DNA from: Aurantimonadaceae bacterium
Lineage (GTDB): Bacteria; Pseudomonadota; Alphaproteobacteria; Rhizobiales; Rhizobiaceae
Assembly: GCA_003232595.1 (NCBI GenBank)
Contig: QIIJ01000513.1
Location: 1-6,429 of the forward strand
DNA: 6,429 nt
Reading direction: 5' to 3'
Within the stretch, counting starts at the first letter, position 1. Every line of letters begins with the position of its first letter. The position numbers and the translations under genes are program-made. Below are positions 1-6,148 of the stretch, one piece after another. The notes beneath the pieces are model-generated. The model saw only the letters and a program-made list of their open reading frames with translations. It was not told the origin of the DNA and did not search any database.

Positions 1-1069
1 CGTTGCCATGCCAGGTCGGATCACAACCGTGATCCGCCGTCAGAATGACCAGATCATCCGATTTGAGCTTTGCTTCAATTTCCGGCAGGCGCCGGTCGAA
101 ATGTTCAAGGGCAGCGGCATAACCAGGCACATCACGCCGGTGGCCGTAGAGCTGGTCGAAATCGACAAAATTGGTGAATACAAGATCGCCATTTCCCGCA
201 TCATCCATGGTGCGCAAAGTGGTTTCAAACAACGCCTCATTTCCATTGGCCTTACGGATATCGGTTACCCCCTGATGGGCATAAATATCTGCAATCTTGC
301 CAATTGCAAAAACCTCGCGGCCATCATCTTCGAGGCGATCCAGAACGGTTTGAGATGGCGGTGGAACAGAAAGGTCACGCCGGTTGCCGGTGCGCGCAAA
401 AGTTTCGCTGGTCTTTCCCAGAAATGGCCGTGCGATGACCCGGCCAATATTGTAGGGATCCACCAGTTTGCGTGCAATTTCACAAGTCTTGTAAAGCTTT
501 TCAAGCCCGAAAAATTCTTCGTGAGCGGCAATCTGGAAAACAGAATCCGCTGATGTGTAACATATCGGTTTGCACGAGGTAATGTGCTCAATGCCAAGTT
601 CTGCGATAATTTCTGTACCCGATGCATGGCGATTGCCGAGGATTCCCGGCAATTCAGCTTCTTTGATGAGAGTTTCAGTTAATTCTTCAGGAAAGCACGG
701 CACTTCGCGCGGAAAATAACCCCAGTCAAACAGCACCGGGACTCCGGCTATTTCCCAGTGGCCGGAGGGTGTGTCCTTGCCCTTGGAGACTTCTTTTGCA
801 TGGCCCCAAAGCCCCTCGGCAGGATCATTCCGGCCAAGCCCGGCAGGTCGGGCACCACTTGCACCTTCCGCCGCAAACCCAAGGCCTAATCGTTCAAGAT
901 TTGGTAAAGTGAGTGGCCCGTTACGCAAGCCATCCCTGTCGCCGTTGCCAATTGTACACTGATGCGCAATATGGCCAATAGTGTTAGCGCCCGCATCGCC
1001 ATAGGCTTCTGCATCTGGTGCCCCGCCAATTCCCACAGAATCAAGAACAAAAAGAAATGCGCGGGCCAT
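1..1069 (-). CDS. deoB: Phosphopentomutase DeoB (C-terminus cut by window edge)
   Basis: Cytosolic Mn-dependent enzyme that interconverts (deoxy)ribose 1-phosphate and (deoxy)ribose 5-phosphate, linking nucleoside salvage to central carbon metabolism. Reading from the ATG at 1069, 356 codons stay open to the window edge; the usual length is about 400 residues, so roughly 50 are missing. Alkaline-phosphatase-superfamily marks are visible: D10 in FVLDSVGIGGAPDA, the phosphorylatable Thr at T100 in KDTPSGHWE, D305 and H310 in DFDQLYGHRRD, and D346-H347 in TADHGCDPTW. These match the B. cereus enzyme's D13, T85, D286, H291, D327 and H328 in order and, for the last four, in spacing; the final His ligand should lie just beyond the edge. 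The start is supported by GGAG seven bases upstream (1079-1076) and by homologous N-termini. It lies 99 bp downstream of the DUF2189 gene on the same strand. The family call is secure. Confidence 0.96.
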   Translation of the reverse strand, partial: MARAFLFVLDSVGIGGAPDAEAYGDAGANTIGHIAHQCTIGNGDRDGLRNGPLTLPNLERLGLGFAAEGASGARPAGLGRNDPAEGLWGHAKEVSKGKDTPSGHWEIAGVPVLFDWGYFPREVPCFPEELTETLIKEAELPGILGNRHASGTEIIAELGIEHITSCKPICYTSADSVFQIAAHEEFFGLEKLYKTCEIARKLVDPYNIGRVIARPFLGKTSETFARTGNRRDLSVPPPSQTVLDRLEDDGREVFAIGKIADIYAHQGVTDIRKANGNEALFETTLRTMDDAGNGDLVFTNFVDFDQLYGHRRDVPGYAAALEHFDRRLPEIEAKLKSDDLVILTADHGCDPTWHGN

Positions 1070-1168
1070 CGGTATCTCCGGGAAAAATATTGCGACAGTT
1101 CACACTACGAAATGACCGACATTATTCAAAGCAATTTTGTCGAGCTGGCCTGTATTTATCTCGTTGTC

Positions 1169-1969
1169 TCAATTAATTTCCTTGATCGCCCGTTTGTACA
1201 AATGCCAGGTGGCATGGCCCAGTATGGGTAAAATGAAAATGACCCCCAAGAACAGTGGCAACATGGCGATTACAACCAGTGTGGCGATCGTGACACCCCA
1301 GCCAATCATGACCACTGGGCTTTTGTGTACAGTTTTAAAACTGGTAATCATGGCGGTAATCACGTCCACATCCCGGTCAAGCAAAAGCGGAATCGCGATA
1401 ACTGTGGATGCAAAGAGAACAAAAGCCAGAATTGCACCAAAAACTGTACCAACTGCAATAAAACCCAGGCCTTCGGGCGTTGTTGTTATGACTTTGAGAA
1501 ACGCGGTTACGTGTGGAAAGGACTGGAAGCCCAAAAATACTGCAAACAATATTCGTGCAATAACGAGCCATATCCAGAAAATACACAAAATAACGAAGGC
1601 AATCCATCCAAACTGCCGTTCGCGCTGCTGGGCCACGACAAGAAGGATTTCTTTCCAACTAAGAGGCTGGTTGCTGGCGCGGCGGCGACTGACTTCATAG
1701 AGTCCGACGGCAACAAAAGGTCCGATCAGCGGAAAGCCAATAGCAATTGGAATGATCATCCATTTTTCATCAAGCATGGTGACCAGTGCAAAAAGTGCCA
1801 GCCCACCAAGAGCATAAATTGCACCAAAAAAAAGCCCGAAAACAGGAGCCCCAAGAAAATCCGCAATTCCGGCCCTAAGGGCGGCGGCAATATCTTCAAC
1901 TCCAACCGAATTGATTTCTGGCATTTTTGGTGCCCGATAGACGTCCGGTTTTGCGCTTTCCCGTTCCAT
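1169..1969 (-). CDS. DUF2189 family integral membrane protein
   Basis: 266-residue polytopic inner-membrane protein of unknown function. It is recognised as DUF2189 by the C-terminal GHATWHLYKRAI (251-262) and the segment PLLLDRDVDVITAMITSF (194-211), both typical of that family; databases sometimes mislabel members as cytochrome c oxidase subunit I. The first 40 residues are soluble. Hydrophobic segments follow at about 41-63, 70-90, 120-147, 166-190, 217-236 and 237-250, so about six helices. RRR (95-97) and R/K residues near 257-263 suggest cytoplasmic loops and a cytoplasmic C-terminus. No heme-ligand pattern or catalytic motif stands out. The ATG at 1969 follows a strong Shine-Dalgarno, GGGAGG, five bases away. 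It sits between truA (85 bp upstream) and deoB (99 bp downstream), all on one strand; neither neighbour suggests a role. Family is confident, function unknown. Confidence 0.88.
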   Translation of the reverse strand: MERESAKPDVYRAPKMPEINSVGVEDIAAALRAGIADFLGAPVFGLFFGAIYALGGLALFALVTMLDEKWMIIPIAIGFPLIGPFVAVGLYEVSRRRASNQPLSWKEILLVVAQQRERQFGWIAFVILCIFWIWLVIARILFAVFLGFQSFPHVTAFLKVITTTPEGLGFIAVGTVFGAILAFVLFASTVIAIPLLLDRDVDVITAMITSFKTVHKSPVVMIGWGVTIATLVVIAMLPLFLGVIFILPILGHATWHLYKRAIKEIN

Positions 1970-2054
1970 GGTGACCTCCCAATCAACATATCAGGTTCCT
2001 GTTTATCGATAATTCCTCAGATTAACAGATGAACATTCGGGGACAGTCGGGAGT

Positions 2055-2804
2055 TCAGTAGTCAATTTTTTGCAAATATAAACCATGTGCCGGCGCAACA
2101 GGTCCACATCTGTTGCGATTGCAGGCCACAAGAGCATCCAGAAGATCTTTTGCCATCCACCGGCCCTCACCAACACATTTTAGAGACCCTACGAGTGAAC
2201 GTACCTGGTTATGCAGGAATGAAGGTGCAGAGGCATGAATTTCAAGATGCTGACCATCAGACCCGTCATCGCAGGCAACATCCAGTCTAGACAATGTTTT
2301 TACAGGCGATTTTGCCTGACATTCACTTGAGCGAAAGGTAGTGAAATCATGTTTCCCCAAAAGCTGTTGCGCGGCAATTTGCATCGCATTTACATCGAGT
2401 GGAACTTTCACATTCCACACCCTTCGCGCATCGATAGTGAGCGGCGCGCGGCGTGTGATGATCCGGTAAATATAGTGGCGGGCAGTGGCAGAAAAACGCG
2501 CATCAAATTCCGCAGCGACTTCTTCAGCGCGCAATATCGCAATGGTGCTGCCGCGCAAATGGGCATTTGCCGCGTTGCAGATCTTGAATGGATCCCAGGT
2601 TTCCTCTAAATCGACATGGGCAATCTGGGCAAGAGCATGAACACCGGCATCCGTTCGTCCAGAACCAAAAACCGTTACCGGATGACGGGCAAAGCCTTTG
2701 ATGGCTTTTTCCAGAGTTGCCTGCACAGACGGCAGGTCAATTTGCCGTTGCCATCCCCTGTAAGGCGTGCCGTCATATTCGATCGTGAGTTTGTAGCGCG
2801 GCAT
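2055..2804 (-). CDS. truA: tRNA pseudouridine(38-40) synthase TruA
   Basis: Isomerises uridines 38, 39 and 40 in the tRNA anticodon stem-loop to pseudouridine, in the cytosol as a homodimer. The 249-residue product has the family layout: LTIEYDGTPYRGWQRQ near the N-terminus, the catalytic GRTDAGVHA with D52 (E. coli D60), the conserved FDARFSATARHYIYRI (100-115), the HDFTTFRS segment, FLHNQVRSLVGSL, and the terminal HGLYLQKIDY. The frame is open back to 2921, but the ATG at 2804 is the right start. It gives the normal N-terminus, and the extra 39 residues would overlap the end of fmt and resemble nothing in the family. The fmt stop ends at 2807, so only 2 nt separate the genes (TGA-TC-ATG). 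No good Shine-Dalgarno is seen, which suggests translational coupling to fmt. Last gene of the def-fmt-truA set. Confidence 0.96.
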   Translation of the reverse strand: MPRYKLTIEYDGTPYRGWQRQIDLPSVQATLEKAIKGFARHPVTVFGSGRTDAGVHALAQIAHVDLEETWDPFKICNAANAHLRGSTIAILRAEEVAAEFDARFSATARHYIYRIITRRAPLTIDARRVWNVKVPLDVNAMQIAAQQLLGKHDFTTFRSSECQAKSPVKTLSRLDVACDDGSDGQHLEIHASAPSFLHNQVRSLVGSLKCVGEGRWMAKDLLDALVACNRNRCGPVAPAHGLYLQKIDY

Positions 2805-2806
2805 GA

Positions 2807-3742
2807 TCAGGCAATCTTTGAGCCCGGAATGATTGTATTTCCTGCAAGAAAGGAATCTAGATCCATTGATTTTGATCCGGCCTTTTGCAATCTGCCCGGT
2901 GAAATACTGCCATTGCCACAACCGATCGTCAGTCTGGAATCCAGTACTTCGCCGGGGTTTCCGGATTTGTCAACAAGTCGGCTTTCCAGAATTTTTACCC
3001 TGTGCTGTTTACCTCCGAGTGACATTTCGCACCAGGCTCCGGGGAAAGGCGACAGGCTGCGAACGAGGTTGTGCACTTCGCTTGCAGGTTTTGACCAGTC
3101 TATCCGGGCTTCAGCTTTGTCAATTTTGTTTGCATACTGCTCCCCATCCTGCGACTGCGATTTCAGTTTCAAAGTTCCATCTTCCAGTTCTGCCAGCGCC
3201 TTGACCATTGAAACGGCGGCAATTTTTGTCAGTGCATCATGCAACTGCCCGGCTGTCATATCAGCCGATATGGGAACTTCATCCGTCAGTGCGATGGCGC
3301 CTGTATCAAGTCCCTCATCCATTTTCATAATCATCATGCCGGTCTTTTTATCGCCCGCCATAATTGCTCGCTGGATGGGGGCAGCCCCGCGCCAGCGCGG
3401 CAGGAGGGAGGCATGGCCATTATAACATCCAAATCGCGGCGCTTCCAATATAGCCTTTGGCAGCAGCAAACCATATGCCACGACAACGGCAACATCGGCA
3501 TTGTGGGCAATAAATTCGGCCTTTGCTGTCTCGTCCTTGAAAGAATTAGGCGTGAAAATCGGTATGCCCAGTTCCACCGCTTTTTGGTGTACCTGCGAAT
3601 TGACAAGTTCCAACCCGCGACGCCCGGCTGGCCGCGGCGGTCGGGTATAGACCGCAACAATCTCATGGCCCGCGGAATGAATTGCTTCCAGAACCGGTAC
3701 GGAGAATGCGGGTGTGCCCATAAAAATTACGCGCAGGCTCAT
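2807..3742 (-). CDS. fmt: Methionyl-tRNA formyltransferase
   Basis: Transfers a formyl group from 10-formyl-tetrahydrofolate to Met-tRNAfMet, making the initiator used in bacterial translation. At 311 residues it is full length for the family. The N-terminal catalytic domain shows FMGTPAFSVP (7-16), RPPRPAGRRG (34-43) and the active-site block NGHASLLPRWRGAAPIQ (108-124), with MDEGLDTGA following. N108, H110 and D146 correspond to E. coli N106, H108 and D144. The C-terminal tRNA-binding domain runs from about residue 205 and contains YANKIDKAEARIDW and VRSLSPFPGAW. The NGH form of the NxH motif is the one usual in rhizobial Fmt. The ATG at 3742 has AGGAAG about eight bases upstream. It lies 30 bp after def and 2 nt before truA, consistent with an operon led by def. 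Confidence 0.97.
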   Translation of the reverse strand: MSLRVIFMGTPAFSVPVLEAIHSAGHEIVAVYTRPPRPAGRRGLELVNSQVHQKAVELGIPIFTPNSFKDETAKAEFIAHNADVAVVVAYGLLLPKAILEAPRFGCYNGHASLLPRWRGAAPIQRAIMAGDKKTGMMIMKMDEGLDTGAIALTDEVPISADMTAGQLHDALTKIAAVSMVKALAELEDGTLKLKSQSQDGEQYANKIDKAEARIDWSKPASEVHNLVRSLSPFPGAWCEMSLGGKQHRVKILESRLVDKSGNPGEVLDSRLTIGCGNGSISPGRLQKAGSKSMDLDSFLAGNTIIPGSKIA

Positions 3743-3772
3743 TGGTAGTCTTCCTGTCGTGTTCGCATGTGT

Positions 3773-4351
3773 TTAGCCGATAAATTTGCGATCAGCTTGC
3801 CTGGCGGATTTGGTGAATTTTTTAATCACCATATCACGCTTGAGTTTGGAAATATGATCGATGAACAAAACACCGTTAAGATGGTCGACCTCATGCTGAA
3901 TGCAAGTGGACAATATACCCGTGGCTTCAAGCTCCTGTTTCTTGCCATCGCGGTCGATATAGGTCACCCGACAGGCATCGGGTCGTTCCACATCGGCAAA
4001 ATATTCAGGAATGGAGAGGCAGCCTTCCTCATACACCCTGGGTGTCTCAGACTGCCACACGATTTCCGGGTTAATCAAAAAAATCGGATTCCTGTCGGGC
4101 TCTTGTTCTTCGTCAGAGGCATCGACGCCGTTTTCATCGTCATCTTCGTGTTCGCGAGGAGACACGTCTATCGTAATAACCTTGATTGGTTCGCCTAGCT
4201 GGATGGCGGCAAGACCGATGCCAGGCGCATCGTACATGGTTTCCAGCATGTCATCGAGAAATCTACACAATTGGTCATCAACCCGTTCAACCGGGCTGGA
4301 CTGAACACGCAAGATGGGATCGGGAATTAAAATGATTGATTTGATACTCAT
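3773..4351 (-). CDS. def: Peptide deformylase with long acidic loop
   Basis: Fe2+ (or Zn2+) hydrolase that removes the formyl group from the N-terminal Met of nascent proteins; partner of fmt, the next gene. All three family motifs are intact, numbering from the ATG at 4351: GIGLAAIQ (44-51), EGCLS with ligand C111, and QHEVDH with H153, E154 and H157. The 192-residue length is above the usual 165-175 because of an acidic insert at about 64-86 (REHEDDDENG...DEEQEPD), between the strand VITIDVS and the strand FLINPEI. This is where E. coli has a short turn and most alphaproteobacterial enzymes have a shorter acidic loop. An in-frame TTG at 4360 would add three residues, but the ATG gives the MSIK start seen in relatives, and a -10-like box overlaps the TTG. 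No Shine-Dalgarno precedes either codon. Divergent from rmuC; 30 bp before fmt. Confidence 0.95.
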   Translation of the reverse strand: MSIKSIILIPDPILRVQSSPVERVDDQLCRFLDDMLETMYDAPGIGLAAIQLGEPIKVITIDVSPREHEDDDENGVDASDEEQEPDRNPIFLINPEIVWQSETPRVYEEGCLSIPEYFADVERPDACRVTYIDRDGKKQELEATGILSTCIQHEVDHLNGVLFIDHISKLKRDMVIKKFTKSARQADRKFIG

Positions 4352-4386
4352 CGGGATCAAATATGAAATGGCGGCTAATGCGTCAA
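4349..4386 (-). promoter_or_regulatory. Putative sigma70-type promoter of def-fmt-truA, probably leaderless
   Basis: On the minus strand TTGACG (4386-4381; five of six to the -35 consensus) is followed by a 17-bp spacer and TATTTG (4363-4358) as a -10-like box. A start point seven bases after that box falls on 4351, the A of the def ATG. There is no purine-rich Shine-Dalgarno between box and start codon, so the geometry predicts a leaderless mRNA. This is prediction only; the -10 match is imperfect. Confidence 0.45.
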
Positions 4387-4419
4387 CCTTGCATTTTTTT
4401 CTCCGTTTATGTTTTGTTC

Positions 4420-4454
4420 TTAATTTTTCGCCCGAATCGTTTATAGTGATGCCA
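4420..4454 (+). promoter_or_regulatory. Putative rmuC promoter, probably leaderless, with a GANTC site
   Basis: TATAGT (4442-4447) matches the -10 consensus at five of six positions and ends seven bases before the A of the rmuC ATG (4454), again predicting a leaderless transcript. No Shine-Dalgarno is present. The best -35 is weak: TTAATT (4420-4425) with a 16-bp spacer; TTGTTC (4414-4419) would be 22 bp away. A GAATC (4434-4438) lies in the spacer. GANTC is the CcrM methylation site in most alphaproteobacteria. Confidence 0.4.
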
Positions 4455-5662
4455 TGAGTACAGTTTCGGTTGATTTTACCGCCCCATTATTACAGCTCGG
4501 CCAGAGGTGGCTGTCGCTAGGAGACATGCTGCTGGCAGGATTAATTGTGTTTGCATTATTTCTTGCCGTGTTTTTGTTTTTTGGCTGGCGAAGAAGCCGC
4601 CGCCGCCTTCAGCAGGACGCAATCAATAGTGAACGGGCACGGGAAGCAGAACTTCGAATGGCAGAACTTGTGGCCAGTCAGAATGAGCTGACAGGTCGCC
4701 TGCAGGCAATGTCTGAGGGCATGACTGCTCAAAATGCAACGCTTGCCAAACAAATGGATGAACGATTGTCCGGTATGAGCGGACGGCTTGGTCAGTCAAT
4801 CAGTGAAACTACCAAATCGACACAGGAAAGCCTGACAAAACTGCAGGAACGGCTGGCGGTGATTGATGCTGCGCAGACCAACATCACCTCACTGACCGGC
4901 CAGGTGGTTGAATTACAGAACATTCTCAACAACAAACAAACCCGTGGCGCTTTTGGTCAAAGCAGAATGGAGACCATAGTTCAGGACGGACTGCCCATGG
5001 GAGCTTTCGAGTTTCAGGCAACATTGTCCAATGGCAAGATGCCTGATTGCCTTATTTCCATGCCCAATGATGCGCCGTCTCTGGTGATCGATGCCAAATT
5101 TCCATTGGAGGCCTGGAGCGCCATTCAAGATGCACAAACCGCTGAATACAAAAAAGCAGCGGCAACACAGTTCAGAAAAGATATGGATGTGCATATCAAG
5201 GCGATTGCCGAGAAATACCTGATACCGGGTGAGACCCAGGATACGGCCTTCATGTTTGTGCCTTCGGAATCAATTTTTGCTGAAATTCACGAGCACCATG
5301 AGTCTATCGTGCAAAAAGCCCACCGGGCCCGGGTGGTAATTGTTTCTCCCTCACTTTTAATGTTGTCAATCCAGGTCATTCAGGCGGTGCTCAAGGATGC
5401 CCGCATGCGCGAGCAGGCACATTTGATTCAGGGCGAGGTGGCGCGGCTGATGGAAGATATTGGACGATTGGATATACGGGTACGCAAACTGCAGAACCAT
5501 TTCAATCTGACCGCGAAAGACATTGATAATATTCTGATATCCACCGGAAAAGTGACACGGCACGGCGAGCGTATTGAAGCGCTGGAATTTGCTGCAACCG
5601 GAGAAGGATTGCCAAATGAAGCAGCCCCGGCTGAGACACCAAAACTGCAGGTGATTGAGTAG
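4454..5662 (+). CDS. rmuC: RmuC family DNA recombination protein
   Basis: 402-residue RmuC homologue. In E. coli, rmuC mutants show raised inversion at short inverted repeats, so the protein is thought to limit such rearrangements, probably as a nuclease; the family has been predicted to have a PD-(D/E)XK fold. Visible layout: one membrane helix at about 25-43 followed by a basic WRRSRRR stretch, implying an N-terminal anchor with the body in the cytoplasm; a long Gln/Glu-rich coiled coil at about 50-160; then the RmuC domain with RGAFGQSRMETIVQ (164-177), LVIDAKFP (210-217) and FVPSESIF (268-275). E173, D213 and K215 are my inferred candidates for the nuclease site. The last 20 or so residues are an Ala/Pro/Glu-rich tail. 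The ATG at 4454 lacks a Shine-Dalgarno but has a -10-like box just upstream. Divergent from def; its stop lies 6 bp from the stop of the opposing NTF2-like gene. Confidence 0.95.
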   Translation: MSTVSVDFTAPLLQLGQRWLSLGDMLLAGLIVFALFLAVFLFFGWRRSRRRLQQDAINSERAREAELRMAELVASQNELTGRLQAMSEGMTAQNATLAKQMDERLSGMSGRLGQSISETTKSTQESLTKLQERLAVIDAAQTNITSLTGQVVELQNILNNKQTRGAFGQSRMETIVQDGLPMGAFEFQATLSNGKMPDCLISMPNDAPSLVIDAKFPLEAWSAIQDAQTAEYKKAAATQFRKDMDVHIKAIAEKYLIPGETQDTAFMFVPSESIFAEIHEHHESIVQKAHRARVVIVSPSLLMLSIQVIQAVLKDARMREQAHLIQGEVARLMEDIGRLDIRVRKLQNHFNLTAKDIDNILISTGKVTRHGERIEALEFAATGEGLPNEAAPAETPKLQVIE

Positions 5663-5668
5663 GGGCGA

Positions 5669-6115
5669 TCAGAAATCAAACATTTCCGAAGTGATTTGAT
5701 CCTGTGGCAGCCAGGTTTCGTGAACCCAGAGCCATTCAAACCCGTCCCCAACCAATCGCAACAAAGCTGTTGACAGTCGAGCATTTTCCGGCCTCGAATT
5801 CTGCGCACCGCGCTGATACTCCTCATAGGTCACAAGATAAATATCACCTGGCAGTTTTTGGTGGATTTGCACCTTGCCGACACGTATGCAAAAAGCCCTG
5901 TTCCTGCCATAACCCGCTTGAATTTGTTGTAGTAACTCATCACGGTTTGACATCTTTCCTGATGGTTGAATGTTGACAAATTCCGGTGCCAGATGATTGC
6001 GGACATATTTGTCGAATGATCGGCTATCACCATCAGTCTTGCCGGCAAACCAGTTGGTGAAATAATCATGCAGACGGGTAATTTCATTTGTAATCTGTGC
6101 GTTGGTTACTGACAT
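5669..6115 (-). CDS. NTF2-like (SnoaL/DUF4440-type) small protein
   Basis: 148-residue soluble protein with no signal peptide or membrane segment. The pattern fits the NTF2-like alpha+beta barrel: an N-terminal helix pair (LHDYFTNWFAG, then FDKYVRNHLAPEFVNIQPSG), a SNRDELLQQI helix, and a run of strands (CIRVGKVQIHQ, DIYLVTYEEYQRG, RLSTALLRLV, FEWLWVHETWLP). The final VHETWLP is common in DUF4440-like members. No catalytic residue can be assigned, so the ligand or reaction is unknown. The ATG at 6115 is preferred because AAGGA (6132-6128) lies 12 bases upstream. A TTG at 6145 in the same frame would add ten residues but has no Shine-Dalgarno. It starts 33 bp after the stop of the FAD oxidoreductase on the same strand and is probably co-transcribed with it. 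It converges on rmuC. The fold assignment comes from sequence pattern only. Confidence 0.75.
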   Translation of the reverse strand: MSVTNAQITNEITRLHDYFTNWFAGKTDGDSRSFDKYVRNHLAPEFVNIQPSGKMSNRDELLQQIQAGYGRNRAFCIRVGKVQIHQKLPGDIYLVTYEEYQRGAQNSRPENARLSTALLRLVGDGFEWLWVHETWLPQDQITSEMFDF

Positions 6116-6127
6116 GGGTATCTGAAA

Positions 6128-6134
6128 TCCTTCT
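6128..6134 (-). promoter_or_regulatory. Ribosome binding site deciding the NTF2-like start
   Basis: AGAAGGA on the minus strand lies 12 bases before the ATG at 6115. It is inside the frame that would be opened by the in-frame TTG at 6145, which has no comparable site, so it argues for the ATG. The spacing is longer than ideal. Confidence 0.45.
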
Positions 6135-6148
6135 GTTTCAATCAATCA

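Noticed and set aside
8..553. 181-codon plus-strand reading frame
   Set aside because: Antisense to deoB, whose translation here carries conserved active-site motifs.
1077..1112. Possible deoB promoter, TTTCGT with 17 bp to TATTTT, minus strand
   Set aside because: The -35 match is poor and the predicted start would fall inside the Shine-Dalgarno of deoB, so it would not give a usable leader.
1137..2032. Two long plus-strand frames (1137-1700 and 1325-2032)
   Set aside because: Both are antisense to the DUF2189 gene; the products are rich in Lys, Asn and Cys or otherwise unlike a folded protein and have no support.
2805..2921. 39-codon N-terminal extension of TruA
   Set aside because: It overlaps the fmt 3' end, the extra residues do not resemble TruA, and the internal ATG at 2804 gives the standard N-terminus.
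2616..3425. 269-codon plus-strand reading frame
   Set aside because: It lies entirely antisense to truA and fmt, spans both, has low-complexity Ser/Pro content and no recognisable motif. It is a shadow of conserved genes.
4383..4404. Tiny minus-strand upstream frame before def: GGAG, six A, then ATG-CAA-GGT-TGA
   Set aside because: It overlaps the likely -35 box of def, so it would be transcribed only from a promoter further upstream, for which there is no evidence. A three-codon frame is easily chance.
5323..5332. GC-rich palindrome CCGGGCCCGG
   Set aside because: Inside rmuC in codons for conserved residues (HRARV); explained by coding sequence.
5675..5700. Inverted repeat ATCAAA / TTTGAT with a 14-base loop near the rmuC/NTF2-like convergence
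   Set aside because: Six AT-rich pairs, no following T-tract, and inside the NTF2-like coding end; not a credible terminator.
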